Assembly (NCBI RefSeq): GCF_000293805.1
Contig: NZ_AMBZ01000003.1
Location: 620,001 to 684,000 of the forward strand
From: Paenibacillus alvei DSM 29
Lineage (GTDB): Bacteria > Bacillota > Bacilli > Paenibacillales > Paenibacillaceae
Direction: 5' to 3'
DNA length: 64,000 nucleotides
Both the position numbers and the translations under genes were made by a program. This document shows positions 6,216 through 14,811 of the stretch, in pieces (within the stretch, counting starts at the first letter, position 1; the number at the start of each line of letters is the position of its first letter). Below the pieces are notes generated by a model. That model searched no databases. It was not told the origin of the DNA and saw nothing but the letters and a program-made list of their open reading frames with translations.

Positions 6216-6249
6216 TTCGACAATAAGATATATGATCATATGCTATTAT
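6216..6249 (+). promoter_or_regulatory. Candidate promoter for the 6372 ORF
   Basis: TTCGAC (6216-6221) is 17 bp from TATGCT (6239-6244), and an extended -10 reading TG-C-TATTAT overlaps it at 6241-6249. Either would start an RNA about 115-125 nt before the ORF. Weak evidence. Confidence 0.4.
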
Positions 6250-6371
6250 TTTTACGAGGTTATACTGCTGCAATGGAACTGGGAATTATATCATGTTGCC
6301 TTACAGGGGTTCGATTCTATTTGCAGAATTCCTGAATACGGAAAATGTAATCATAAGGATGGTGTTCTCTA

Positions 6372-6803
6372 ATGCAAACAAATTCAGTCGATCAACTGCA
6401 AACAAAAATCATGGTTCTATATAATGAAGCATTTCTAATTGAGCCGATTCTAGCTGAAGCGATCATAGAGGTGTTTAATTTTGCTTGCCAAGTTAAATAT
6501 AACTCGAAGCTTCACGAAGAATGGATTGAAAATATGATTGAACAACGCACCTGGGAAGTCGTAGCGAATTGTGAGAAGTCTAACGAACAAGTCTATGAAG
6601 CGTTTGCTGGGGAATTACAAAAGCTCGAGGGAATAATTCCCAACGATCGTATTCTTGCTTTAGAGGATCTGTTTGTTCAAAAACTTTATGGTTTTAATGA
6701 TGCATATAAAACAGGTGTTGGAGACGGAATGATGGTTGAACAAATGCGCCGTAAACTAGCCTGTATACAACCAGTTCACGGGCATCTGTTCTATTTACAG
6801 TAA
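6372..6803 (+). CDS. Hypothetical protein at the right end of the island
   Basis: 143 residues, soluble, mostly alpha-helical, acidic. The C-terminal part 'FNDAYKTGVGDGMMVEQMRRKL' resembles the 'F..G...G..L' endings seen in small Firmicutes proteins of unknown function, but I cannot name a family. AAGGA lies 12 nt before the ATG. It sits just inside the right flanking repeat, where cargo genes of integrated elements often lie. Role in the agr-like system is unknown; it has its own putative promoter and two terminators separate it from that operon. Confidence 0.6.
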   Translation: MQTNSVDQLQTKIMVLYNEAFLIEPILAEAIIEVFNFACQVKYNSKLHEEWIENMIEQRTWEVVANCEKSNEQVYEAFAGELQKLEGIIPNDRILALEDLFVQKLYGFNDAYKTGVGDGMMVEQMRRKLACIQPVHGHLFYLQ

Positions 6804-6813
6804 CGGGACAGGA

Positions 6814-6877
6814 CTCTCCTCTCCTATCCAATAGATTGCACAAGTTGTGCAGCCACTCCAATCGGAGTGGTTTTTTT
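6814..6877 (+). repeat. Right copy of the island-flanking direct repeat (candidate attR)
   Basis: Matches the left copy at 1421-1487; the 31-bp core is at 6835-6865. In this copy the second hairpin is perfect (CCACTCC-AATC-GGAGTGG) and is followed by seven T. The promoter found next to the left copy is absent here. Confidence 0.75.
6853..6877 (+). terminator. Rho-independent terminator at the right end of the island
   Basis: 7-bp stem CCACTCC/GGAGTGG with AATC loop and seven T, part of the right repeat; it separates the island from the ECF sigma gene. Confidence 0.75.
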
Positions 6878-7124
6878 AAAAAATCCGAATCTTAAAAAAT
6901 TTTTAAGCAATTTTCGACTTTATTATGCTAAAATACGACTTGAAATGCTAAGGGGCGAGTGTCATGATATCAAGACACAGATCATACCCATAGTACGTAA
7001 TCATTAGGTTTATAAGTTTCTTTATAACAATTTTCTCCGATTCGCAACTTTTTTTCACATCGAGAGTATAACCATTCAGGTAGCGCATCGGGATGGATAT
7101 GGAAAGCAAGGAGGACTTGAATCC

Positions 7125-7706
7125 ATGACCGATTCCCAAATCATCCGCGAAATCAAGGACGGGAACACAGAAGTTTTTGCGGAATTGATGAATCGTTATC
7201 AACGTAAACTGTTATCATTTATTTATCATATGTTGAAAAATTCCCAGTTGGAGCTATTAGCAGAAGATTTATGTGCAGAGACATTTTACAAGGCATACCG
7301 AAGCCTGCATACATTCCGGGAATCAGATGCTTCCTTCTCAACTTGGCTGTATACGATAGCCCGCAACACCGTGTTAAGCGAGCTGCGTAAGCAGAGAAGC
7401 ATTCAAGTCTCGCTTGATGAGGAGCAAGGAATCATTCCGGAAGCGCCTAAGGAAGCGGCGCCTGAGTATGCATTGCTGCGGCATGAAAAGGTAGAATTGG
7501 TGCGTGAGGCAATAAGCAGGTTGCCTGACAAACAGCGCTCTGCTCTCATTCTTCGAGAATACGACCAACTGGACTATCAAGAAATCGCCCAGGTATTAGG
7601 GCAGACCGTAAGTTCGGTTAAATCGTTGTTGTTCCGGGCTCGAGCCAGTGTGAAGATACAGTTAGAACCATACATAAAGGAGCCCGGTCTTGAAGGGATG
7701 AACTAA
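7125..7706 (+). CDS. ECF-type RNA polymerase sigma factor
   Basis: 193 residues. Region 2 at about 20-90 ('FAELMNRYQRKLLSFIYHML', 'AEDLCAETFYKAYRSLHTFR', 'FSTWLYTIARNTVLSELRK') and region 4 at about 125-180 ('ISRLPDKQRSALILREYDQLDYQEIAQVLGQTVSSVKSLLFRARA'). It directs RNA polymerase to a small regulon and is normally held by the anti-sigma factor encoded 1 nt downstream. Start ATG has AAGGAGG about 10 nt upstream. The upstream 250 bp carry no convincing promoter; a sigma-A promoter that may have served it lies beyond the island at 1373. Subgroup (SigW/SigM/SigX-like) not determined. Confidence 0.92.
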   Translation: MTDSQIIREIKDGNTEVFAELMNRYQRKLLSFIYHMLKNSQLELLAEDLCAETFYKAYRSLHTFRESDASFSTWLYTIARNTVLSELRKQRSIQVSLDEEQGIIPEAPKEAAPEYALLRHEKVELVREAISRLPDKQRSALILREYDQLDYQEIAQVLGQTVSSVKSLLFRARASVKIQLEPYIKEPGLEGMN

Positions 7707-7707
7707 C

Positions 7708-8304
7708 ATGAAATGTGCGGAAGCGCTCGAATGGATATCGAACTATGTCGATATGCCTGTTGACGATCCGCAGCGTGAAGCTATCGATCATCATCTGAAA
7801 GGATGCGAAGCGTGCGCGGAACAGTTCGCAGTATGGTCTGCGAGCATGGATTGGGTGGAAGATGAAGCTGAGTTGGAGCTTGATGCGGAACGAACAAGCA
7901 GCTTAGCGGCGAGTCGTGTTATGGATCGCATATATGACGAGCAGCAATGGCTAATGCCTGTACATAGACGTTCTCATGCGTTATCCCTGCGCTCACGTCA
8001 AGTGATAGCGGGGATTATCGCTTTTTGTATGGCCATGTTCCTCTGTGCTCTCGTCTTTCTCCTTATCCGCAATGAGCAGTCAAATATCAATGCAGTTAGT
8101 GGGGTATTGCCGACTGCGCTGGCGGGCAGCGAGCATTCTGGATTAGATACGTTTACTATAGAATTGCCAGTGGCGAGTAATGTAGGAGAACCGGCCATTT
8201 TGCATGTTGTCCCGACAATTCCCCATTATTGGATTGCATTGTCGCTGTTCGGTGTAACTTTTGCATTGCTGCTATTGAACTGGTTGACACGAGTGCGTCA
8301 ATAA
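7708..8304 (+). CDS. Membrane anti-sigma factor with zinc-finger (zf-HC2) domain
   Basis: 198 residues. The N-terminus has the ZAS motif His29-x3-Cys33-x2-Cys36 ('HHLKGCEACAEQF'), which binds zinc and clamps the partner sigma factor in the cytoplasm. A transmembrane helix lies at about 92-116 and a second at about 172-192, leaving an external loop between. It starts one base after the sigma stop codon, the standard sigma/anti-sigma arrangement. The external signal it senses cannot be read from sequence. Confidence 0.88.
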   Translation: MKCAEALEWISNYVDMPVDDPQREAIDHHLKGCEACAEQFAVWSASMDWVEDEAELELDAERTSSLAASRVMDRIYDEQQWLMPVHRRSHALSLRSRQVIAGIIAFCMAMFLCALVFLLIRNEQSNINAVSGVLPTALAGSEHSGLDTFTIELPVASNVGEPAILHVVPTIPHYWIALSLFGVTFALLLLNWLTRVRQ

Positions 8305-8325
8305 CAGAGGGATGAAGGAGTTACA

Positions 8326-8934
8326 ATGAATCAGCATATAGGATTAGTGCGCCATGGGTTAACAGATTGGAACGCTCAAGGGAAGATACAAGGACAAACG
8401 GATATACCATTGAATGAGACAGGACGGAAGCAGGCGGCATTGCTTGCAGAGCGCCTTGTACGAGAACGTGCCCCATTTGAATATGTAATATCCAGTGGCT
8501 TGCAGCGAGCAGAAGAAACGGCGTCGATTTTGGCAGATGCCCTTCACATTCCAATGTTGTCACCAGAAGCTGGGCTTCGTGAACGAGCCTATGGTCTTGT
8601 AGAAGGAACAACGCCAGAGGAGCGAGAACAGCGCTGGGGTGCAGAATGGCGGCAACTGGATCTAGGACAGGAAAAAGATAAAGAACTTCAACAGCGCGCA
8701 GTTCATGCGCTAGAGCACGTTGCAAATCAGCACAAGGGAGCTAATCTGTTAGTGGTCTCTCATGGGGGCTGGCTGGCACAATTGTTCATTGCTTTATTCG
8801 GCAGTTCGGGACAAGGGCATATCGGAAATTTGTCCTACTCGGTATTAGAAAAGCGGTCGGAAGGCTGGCACCCATTGCTTTATAATTGTATGGAGCATAT
8901 TTGCCACCTTGATCTGCCGGCGAGGCCGCGATAG
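8326..8934 (+). CDS. Histidine phosphatase family protein (phosphoglycerate mutase-like)
   Basis: 202 residues with the catalytic 'LVRHGLTDWNAQGKIQGQTDIPLNETGRKQA' (phospho-histidine in RHG), 'SSGLQRAEETA' and the second histidine in 'LLVVSHGGWLAQL'. The family includes cofactor-dependent mutases, CobC-like and broad phosphatases; the substrate here is unknown. GAAGGAG 6 nt before the ATG. Possibly transcribed with the sigma/anti-sigma pair (21-nt gap) and followed by a terminator. Confidence 0.88.
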   Translation: MNQHIGLVRHGLTDWNAQGKIQGQTDIPLNETGRKQAALLAERLVRERAPFEYVISSGLQRAEETASILADALHIPMLSPEAGLRERAYGLVEGTTPEEREQRWGAEWRQLDLGQEKDKELQQRAVHALEHVANQHKGANLLVVSHGGWLAQLFIALFGSSGQGHIGNLSYSVLEKRSEGWHPLLYNCMEHICHLDLPARPR

Positions 8935-8951
8935 CGTCACATCATCGAAAC

Positions 8952-8994
8952 AGCAGTTCGTTTTCACGTAATGTGGAAGCGAACTGCTTTTTTG
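8952..8994 (+). terminator. Terminator after the phosphatase gene
   Basis: Stem AGCAGTTCG...CGAACTGCT extended by TTTTCAC/GTGGAAG with G-T pairs, followed by six T. Confidence 0.8.
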
Positions 8995-9176
8995 TGTTTG
9001 AAAAGGAGTCAACCTTATAGGATTTATTGTTGCTGGACGGTGATTATACCAATTTCAATCGACAAGCTGATCGATGTTTTCTGCGTGAATGTGAATAAAT
9101 ATGATAAAAATTCCAATAATGAGTAATGGACATCGAGGATTCGGCACATTACGTCTGACGGAAACGGAGGTCATGC

Positions 9177-10339
9177 ATGAATTTAGCGGATATGCTCAGT
9201 TACGCGGATATTAATCAGCTAACTCGAATTGCTCAGCGTTATGGGTGCGTCTGCAATGAACATTCCAAGCACGAGCTTATTCAATCTATTCTGTCTGCGT
9301 TGGGCAGGAGGGATGTGTTCGAACAGCATGTCAGCGAAATGACGCTAGAAGAGCTAAGATTCCTTAACTCGATTTTGTTTGACAGGCGCGCTTCATTTAG
9401 CTTAGAGGAATTGATTGCTCGAGTTCAGCAGACAAGGTTCGATTTGGATTCTGATGGAGGAGAAAAGCAGGCACATAATGCAGCTCCAATGCCCCATCCG
9501 CGAGAAACGATTTCAAAATTTAAACACAGTGGATGGCTGTTCAATGGATGCTCGCATCAAACGAAATATTTGTTTCAGGTGCCGAGCGATTTGAAGCTGA
9601 GATTGATTGATGTACTTCGTCAGTCGTTCACGATGCACTTGACAGAAACAGATACGCCTACATCCTATCGCGACGAAGATGGACGGATGGCGGAGGATGT
9701 GCTTCACCTTCTGAAATTCATCGAGAATGGGAATGTGATGCTGAATGCAGAAGGTGTAATGTACAAAAAAACACAGCAGCAGCTTCTCGATTACTTTGCT
9801 GTACAGGAAGCCCCAATTGCCCGAGGTGAATGGCGATTTGGATACGGGAGAAGGTTCCATGACTATCCGAACCGCATGTCGCTCCTTTATGATTACGCAT
9901 TCTATCAAGGATGGCTGGAGGAGGGTGATGGGCGGTTAAGTTGTACGCCTAAGGGCTTGGAACGAGTGGCAAGCGGAGGGGTGGAGTCTTCTGCTTCGTT
10001 GTACCGGTTTTGGTTAAAGCTGTATAAAAACGCGATTCCGAATTTGCTGTCCATTGTGCACTGGATTCAGCTTTGCACCAAGCAATGGACAACGCTTGAT
10101 TCGTTGGAGCGGGCGCTACTTCCGTTTGTACGTCCTTTTTCTTCGATACGCCACAATCTGTATTTCGGCAGCGAATTATAATGATGCTCGTCCATTTAGG
10201 TGTCATTCGATTCGGCGAAGATGAGCAATATGGGTCAGTCATACAGACGACTCGCAGAGGGCAGCTTATTATTGATAGTGTGTACGTTGCTCATGAGGAC
10301 AAAATTCAGTTAGAAGTTGACAAGCGGCATTCTCATTGA
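9177..10339 (+). CDS. Conserved hypothetical protein, interrupted by one frameshift
   Basis: The first frame runs 334 codons to TAA at 10179. The frame that continues ('QRIIMMLVHLGVIRFGEDEQYGSVIQTTRRGQLII', to TGA at 10337) starts within the same codons, and joining the two needs one extra base, most simply at the T5 run 10136-10140. The joined product is about 387 residues. N-terminal helical region with possible winged-helix parts ('MLSYADINQLTRIAQRYGC'), and a C-terminal winged-helix-like segment ending in 'LT..G..LL' style seen in helicase-associated proteins. Function unknown. ATG preceded by GGAGG. Confidence 0.6.
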
Positions 10340-10423
10340 TACGATTGGGCCAAAAATTTCCTTAGCTAGGCATATAAAAGGCTTGAGCTGTGTGGAAATG
10401 GTCAATCGGGAGGATGCTATCGA

Positions 10424-10929
10424 ATGTACATACCTTATCAAGGCATATTGCCAGTTGTTGATGCTTCCGTATATGTGGCGGAAGGAGCCAAGCTGATTGG
10501 AGACGTGACGATTGACGCTGAATCAAGCGTTTGGTTCAATGCAGTCCTTCGTGGCGATATGGCCCCAATACGCATTGGCAAGCGGGCGAATATTCAGGAT
10601 GGCGTTATTGGGCATGTCAACGCCAATCAACCGCTTCTCGTAGAAGATGATGTCTCTGTAGGCCACGGTGCAATTATACATGGCTGCCGAATAGGCTACG
10701 GTACATTGATTGGTATGGGGGCGATTGTACTGAACGGTGCCGACATTGGTGAATATGCTTTAGTAGGAGCAGGTTCAGTCGTAACAGAAAATAAAAAATA
10801 CCGGCCTATACTCTTTCTCTAGGTTCACCCGCAAAAGTCATACGCGAACTGACAGATGAAGATGTAGAGCGAATGAAACGGACAACTCAGAACTATGTGG
10901 TGAAAGGAAAGGAATATAGGATCTCTTAA
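10424..10929 (+). CDS. Gamma-carbonic anhydrase family protein, frameshifted near its end
   Basis: Left-handed beta-helix of hexapeptide repeats with the zinc histidines of the family ('GVIGHVN', 'VGHGAIIHGC'). The frame stops early at 10820 with a non-homologous tail, while 'PAYTLSLGSPAKVIRELTDEDVERM' to TAA at 10927 continues in the next frame. One extra A in the A6 run 10793-10798 joins them into 168 residues, the family's usual length. Probable trimeric hexapeptide protein related to YtoA/YrdA types; carbonic anhydrase activity is not proven for these. No canonical ribosome binding site other than GGGAGG upstream. Confidence 0.8.
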
Positions 10930-10953
10930 TCGTGTTGGTTGGAGGTGTATCCT

Positions 10954-11133
10954 ATGGATAAAATGAAAGTATCGTATGAGGCGATGTTAAGCTTAACAGC
11001 GGAAATGATATGGGACAACGCCATACGGAAATACCGTACGGAAAAGATATACGAAGAAATCGATAAAGCACTCGCTACAGGGGATGAAACATCGTTCCGA
11101 ACCTTGACGGACGAACTGAAAACATTGCAGTAA
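10954..11133 (+). CDS. IDEAL-domain small protein
   Basis: 59 residues from the ATG at 10954 (TTGGAGG 9 nt upstream). The C-terminus 'IYEEIDKALATGDETSFRTLTDELKTL' fits the IDEAL domain found in small Bacillales proteins such as YpiB, named after its I-D-x-A-L motif. The preceding helix-rich part is typical. YpiB also lies next to ypiF in Bacillus, which agrees with the neighbour here. Function is unclear. Confidence 0.78.
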   Translation: MDKMKVSYEAMLSLTAEMIWDNAIRKYRTEKIYEEIDKALATGDETSFRTLTDELKTLQ

Positions 11134-11178
11134 CAGCTTATGTAAATGTCCAACAGGATACCTTATGCACATTTATGG

Positions 11179-11213
11179 AATGAAGAGCGCAGCATTGCGG
11201 TTCTTCATTTTTT
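11179..11213 (+). terminator. Terminator after the IDEAL-domain gene
   Basis: AATGAAGAGCGCA...TGCGGTTCTTCATT hairpin with a GCAT loop and a T6 tail. Confidence 0.75.
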
Positions 11214-11267
11214 GTTTATTTCAGTATAATGGTAAGGAATGACTAGGTAAATGATGGGGGAATCGTC

Positions 11268-11714
11268 ATGAAATTTAGTGAATTAACGGAAGAGCAATGG
11301 GAAGAATGGGGGCCATATTTGGACACTTGTATTTTACCGGTCACAGGATTGAACGGCAGTGAATCTCCAATTGAGGCTGGCAATCGACTCGAGAAACTGC
11401 GTGACTGGCTCGATGGGATCGAAATTCCTTTCCGAGGCAGAACAGTAACCTACCCTGCCTATCACTTTGTGTCTGAAAAGCTTGCTGATGATGAGTTGAA
11501 CCTGTTGAATGGATTATGTTCGAGGTTGCGGAAGCAAGGTTTCGCATACATTGTCGTCGTCTCGGCACAGCTTCCTATTACAGGGGATAAGCTGCCGGAA
11601 GCGGATCTGGTCATTACACCGGCTGAAATGATGGCAGAGGATGCTGGAAATGCCTGCGCTGCGATGAAGGCACTTGTGCAAAATATGTGGACCACCACCC
11701 AAACTTCAGGATAA
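11268..11714 (+). CDS. ypiF: DUF2487 family protein (YpiF-like)
   Basis: 148 residues, ATG with GGGGGAAT a few bases upstream. Conserved start 'MKFSELTEEQWEEWGPYLDTCILPV.GL.G.E.P', an RGR(T/V)TYPAYH block and a C-terminal 'DLVITPAEM' are typical of YpiF/DUF2487, whose gene sits immediately before qcrA throughout Bacillales. Function is not known. A TATAAT at 11225-11230 may be its -10 box, with no clear -35. The symbol rests on synteny and sequence pattern. Confidence 0.75.
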   Translation: MKFSELTEEQWEEWGPYLDTCILPVTGLNGSESPIEAGNRLEKLRDWLDGIEIPFRGRTVTYPAYHFVSEKLADDELNLLNGLCSRLRKQGFAYIVVVSAQLPITGDKLPEADLVITPAEMMAEDAGNACAAMKALVQNMWTTTQTSG

Positions 11715-11781
11715 ATGTGACAATATTCAAACATTTCACCCAAGAAAAAAGGTTCATTCTGGTAATTATATTGGTAAATTC

Positions 11782-11810
11782 TTGACGCTTTCATAGTGCT
11801 GGGATATTAT
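11782..11810 (+). promoter_or_regulatory. Promoter of the qcrABC operon
   Basis: TTGACG (11782-11787), exactly 17 bp, TATTAT (11805-11810), about 75 bp upstream of qcrA. Confidence 0.72.
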
Positions 11811-11888
11811 AGTGATGTCCTAGTTTGAATGTGATTATCGTCATAGCAAGCTCTCAGAACGGTTGTGTAAAGGGGGGTTAGACAGTAT

Positions 11889-12425
11889 ATGAGTAAACTG
11901 CAGAATAACGAGCATCCACCTAAAAAGCCGCGAAAAGAAATGTCCCGTCGACAATTTCTTACATACACGCTGGGTGGGGCAAGTGCTTTCATGTTCGTTG
12001 GTCCTACTCTGCCGATGGTTCGGTTTGCAGTTGATCCACTGCTTCAGAAGAAGTCAGAAGGAGAGTACATTAAGGTTGCTGAAGTGAGCAAGATTACAGA
12101 ATCGCCGACTGAATTTACTTTTGAAATCAAGCAGGTCGATGGCTGGTATGAGAGTACTCCAACGCTCACAGCATGGATAAGCAAGGATAAGGAAGGCAAT
12201 ATATTTGCGTTGTCTCCAATATGCAAGCACTTAGGATGTACAGTTGACTGGAATAAGAATCCGGCTTTCAAGGATCAGTATTTTTGCCCGTGCCATGGCG
12301 CGCACTATACAAAAGAAGGCAAGCAGCTAGCCGTTGCTCGTGCACCGCTCGATGAGTACAAAGTGCAGGTTAAGGATGGCTTTGTATACTTGGGCGATAT
12401 CATAGCGAACCAACACGTGCAATAA
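11889..12425 (+). CDS. qcrA: Menaquinol:cytochrome c reductase, Rieske iron-sulfur subunit
   Basis: 178 residues. A twin-arginine-like anchor 'SRRQFLTYTLGG' (residues 19-30) precedes one membrane segment. The Rieske 2Fe-2S ligands are C112 and H114 ('ICKHLGC') and C133 and H136 ('FCPCHGAHY'), with C117 and C135 as the disulfide pair. It takes electrons from menaquinol and passes them to the cytochrome c domain of QcrC on the outer face of the membrane. AGGGGGG lies upstream; first gene of qcrABC with a good promoter at 11782. Confidence 0.95.
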   Translation: MSKLQNNEHPPKKPRKEMSRRQFLTYTLGGASAFMFVGPTLPMVRFAVDPLLQKKSEGEYIKVAEVSKITESPTEFTFEIKQVDGWYESTPTLTAWISKDKEGNIFALSPICKHLGCTVDWNKNPAFKDQYFCPCHGAHYTKEGKQLAVARAPLDEYKVQVKDGFVYLGDIIANQHVQ

Positions 12426-12445
12426 CGAGGAGGCGTAAATAACAG

Positions 12446-13117
12446 ATGTTTAAAGGTGTTTATAACTGGATTGACGAACGTCTGGATATAACGCCGATGT
12501 GGCGCGATGTGGCGGATCATGAGGTGCCTGAGCACGTTAACCCTGCACACCATTTTTCTGCGTTCGTGTACTGTTTCGGTGGCTTGACGTTTTTTATTAC
12601 GGTCATTCAGATTCTGTCAGGTATGTTCCTGACCATGTATTATGTCCCTGATATTGTGAACGCATACTACAGTGTCGAATATTTGCAAACGAAGGTTGCC
12701 TTCGGTCAAATTGTTCGCGGTATGCACCACTGGGGAGCAAGCTTAGTTATCGTTATGATGTTATTACATACGCTCCGTGTGTTCTTCACAGGTTCCTATA
12801 AGGCACCGCGTGAAATGAACTGGGTAGTCGGCATGCTCATCTTCTTCGTCATGCTGGGACTTGGATTCACGGGTTATTTGCTTCCTTGGGATAACAAAGC
12901 TTACTTTGCTACCAAGGTCGGCATGGAAATCGCGGATACCGTTCCATATATCGGTCCGTACTTGAAGGAATTGCTGCAGGGCGGCACAGTCGTTGGAGCG
13001 CAGACACTGACTCGCTTTTTCGCGATCCACGTGTTCTTCCTGCCGGGCGCACTTCTTGCCTTGCTGGGAGCGCATTTCTTCATGATTAGACGCCAAGGCA
13101 TTTCGGGACCGCTATAA
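12446..13117 (+). CDS. qcrB: Menaquinol:cytochrome c reductase, cytochrome b6 subunit
   Basis: 223 residues, the short b6-type half of cytochrome b with four membrane helices. Paired haem histidines occur in 'VRGMHHWGASLVIVMMLLHTLRVFF' and 'FFAIHVFFLPGALLALLGAHFFM'; 'GLGFTGYLLPWDNKAYFATKVG' is the quinol-site loop. AGGAGG is 12 nt before the ATG. Works with QcrA and QcrC; the split of cytochrome b into b6 and subunit IV is the Firmicutes arrangement. Confidence 0.95.
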   Translation: MFKGVYNWIDERLDITPMWRDVADHEVPEHVNPAHHFSAFVYCFGGLTFFITVIQILSGMFLTMYYVPDIVNAYYSVEYLQTKVAFGQIVRGMHHWGASLVIVMMLLHTLRVFFTGSYKAPREMNWVVGMLIFFVMLGLGFTGYLLPWDNKAYFATKVGMEIADTVPYIGPYLKELLQGGTVVGAQTLTRFFAIHVFFLPGALLALLGAHFFMIRRQGISGPL

Positions 13118-13133
13118 GGGAGGAGGAAACGAG

Positions 13134-14009
13134 ATGGCACATGGAAATTCAAATGATGAAAAAGTCGTTTACGTTGGCGACTCGCGTGTAAAGAAGAGAA
13201 CAACACCAGTGAAGCAACCGGATTATTCCTCGTATCCGGGAAAATCCGAAGCCTTCATTCCGAACTTTTTGCTGAAGGAGTGGATGGTTGGTTGTGTGGC
13301 ACTGGTAGCCTTTCTGGTACTTACGATCTCAGAGGCTGCTCCGCTTGGATATCCAGCGAATCCGAATAACGCAGCGTTTGTTCCGATTCCAGACTGGTAT
13401 TTCTTGTTTCTTTATCAATTTTTGAAATATCCTTATGCGTCAGGCAGCTATGTTGTTATCGGTACAGTATTGATTCCAGGTTTGGCTTTTGGCGGGCTTC
13501 TGCTCGCTCCGTTCCTAGACACAGGGAAAGAGCGCAGATTCTATCGCCGTCCAATCGCTTCCTCGATGATGATCGTAACGCTGCTCGCTTGTGTATATTT
13601 AACAAGAGTAGCCTGGACTCATTATGAGCATGAAATGGCAGATAAAAATATGATTCCTGAGCATATCGAGCGTGAGGAGAAGGCACGAGAGGCTGCTCAG
13701 AAGGGCGAGGCTTCAAGCCAACCGAAGCCAAGCAAAGGCATTGCAATCGTTGAAAAAGACGATCCTGCTTTTGCGAACATGAAAAAGGTCGGCTGCTTAA
13801 GCTGTCACGCTGTTGATATGAAGGGAGCTGCTGGACCTGCGCTTGTCGGCATTGGCGATAAGCTCAGCAAGGATGAGATCCTATCGGTCATTAAGGACGG
13901 TAAGGGCGGAATGCCTTCAATGGTTGAGGCGGCTAAGAAGGAAGGCCTGAACGACCAAGATATCGAACATATTGCAGATTGGCTTTCCAAACAAAAAGCA
14001 GCACAATAA
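13134..14009 (+). CDS. qcrC: Menaquinol:cytochrome c reductase, fused subunit IV/cytochrome c
   Basis: 291 residues. Residues about 45-165 are subunit IV with three membrane helices and the quinol-oxidation motif P-D-W-Y at 86-89. After a charged linker (about 170-205) comes a cytochrome c domain with C221-L-S-C224-H225 and a methionine near 260 as probable sixth ligand. Such a b/c fusion is the hallmark of the Bacillus-type bc complex. GGAGGAGG upstream of the ATG. Followed by a strong terminator. Confidence 0.95.
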   Translation: MAHGNSNDEKVVYVGDSRVKKRTTPVKQPDYSSYPGKSEAFIPNFLLKEWMVGCVALVAFLVLTISEAAPLGYPANPNNAAFVPIPDWYFLFLYQFLKYPYASGSYVVIGTVLIPGLAFGGLLLAPFLDTGKERRFYRRPIASSMMIVTLLACVYLTRVAWTHYEHEMADKNMIPEHIEREEKAREAAQKGEASSQPKPSKGIAIVEKDDPAFANMKKVGCLSCHAVDMKGAAGPALVGIGDKLSKDEILSVIKDGKGGMPSMVEAAKKEGLNDQDIEHIADWLSKQKAAQ

Positions 14010-14028
14010 AATAGATTAATGTTAAAAT

Positions 14029-14062
14029 AGACCTGACTGTATCCGTGCAGTCAGGTCTTATT
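14029..14062 (+). terminator. Terminator of qcrABC
   Basis: Perfect 11-bp stem AGACCTGACTG (14029-14039)/CAGTCAGGTCT (14048-14058) followed by TATTCT. Confidence 0.8.
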
Positions 14063-14140
14063 CTCGTATCAGGCTGATTTTTACCATACTAGATTGAATT
14101 GACTCACACACTATTACTTATTATCGGAATAGGGGTAATT

Positions 14141-14800
14141 ATGAACTTGTTGTCATTGATGAGCACACGTTTTCTTTCGCAACGATGGGTATTATGGATG
14201 TTGTTTTGGAGCAATCTTGTAGGTACAATCTACGGTTACTATTGGTATAAAAAGCAGTTGATTTATACGTGGGAGCATCACCCTGCATGGCAAATTGTTT
14301 TCGTTCCTGATAGTCCAACGGCAAGTTTATTTTTTACGATCAGTATTGGATACCTATTGTTCAGACCGCGTCCGCGAACGGTTGTCGGGATAACCATAAA
14401 GCGGATCATTGAGGCGCTAGGTGTAGTTACTTCTATCAAATATGGAATATGGGCATGCGTCATGATTGTAGCTGGAGCTGCTCTGGGTTCTCCAATGGTA
14501 TGGCAGGATTGGATGTTGATTGGCTCTCATTTGGTAATGGCTGTTGAAGGACTCTTGTTTGTTCGATTGTTTGCCTTTGGAAGCGCAGCAGTGACAGTGG
14601 CAGCTTGCTGGACTTGGCTTAACGACACGGTTGATTATAGTGCGGGTGTCTATCCTTGGCTTCCGTATCCACTAATTGAGAAATTGGGTGCAGTATGTGT
14701 CTTTACATTCGCTTGGACCGGCATTAGTGTAGCAATGACATGGCTGGCAATGCGATATCGAGATCATCGCACAACAAAATCAGAGGAAACCATGTTCTAA
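14141..14800 (+). CDS. ypjA: DUF1405 membrane protein (YpjA-like)
   Basis: 219 residues with about six hydrophobic helices. Start chosen at ATG 14141 with AGGGGT upstream; a longer TTG start at 14099 has no ribosome binding site. 'SQRWVLWMLFWSNLVGTIYGYYWY' and 'VFVPDSPTASLFFTISIGYLL' are the family's conserved N-terminal blocks. The gene follows qcrC throughout Bacillales, as here. Its role is unknown, possibly in assembly or function of respiratory complexes given constant position. Confidence 0.82.
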   Translation: MNLLSLMSTRFLSQRWVLWMLFWSNLVGTIYGYYWYKKQLIYTWEHHPAWQIVFVPDSPTASLFFTISIGYLLFRPRPRTVVGITIKRIIEALGVVTSIKYGIWACVMIVAGAALGSPMVWQDWMLIGSHLVMAVEGLLFVRLFAFGSAAVTVAACWTWLNDTVDYSAGVYPWLPYPLIEKLGAVCVFTFAWTGISVAMTWLAMRYRDHRTTKSEETMF

Positions 14801-14811
14801 ATGTGGACATA

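Larger units (their letters stand above)
1443..6865. mobile_element. Putative 5.4-kb integrated element carrying phage-type regulators and an agr-like cassette
   Basis: The segment between the 31-bp core repeats is more AT-rich than its flanks and contains no gene of the conserved tyrA neighbourhood. Its content is accessory: a CI/LexA-like repressor and Cro-like protein transcribed divergently, three very small ORFs, an ASCH-domain protein, agr-like genes and an unknown protein. Removing one repeat copy plus the interior would restore tyrA-terminator-ECF sigma. No integrase, recombinase, transposase or replication gene is visible, so it is either a remnant or an element moved in trans. That it is mobile is inferred from repeats and content. 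Confidence 0.65.

Noticed and set aside
1421-6877. CRISPR-type array made by the two repeats
   Set aside because: Only two copies 5.4 kb apart with genes between; no spacer series and no cas genes.
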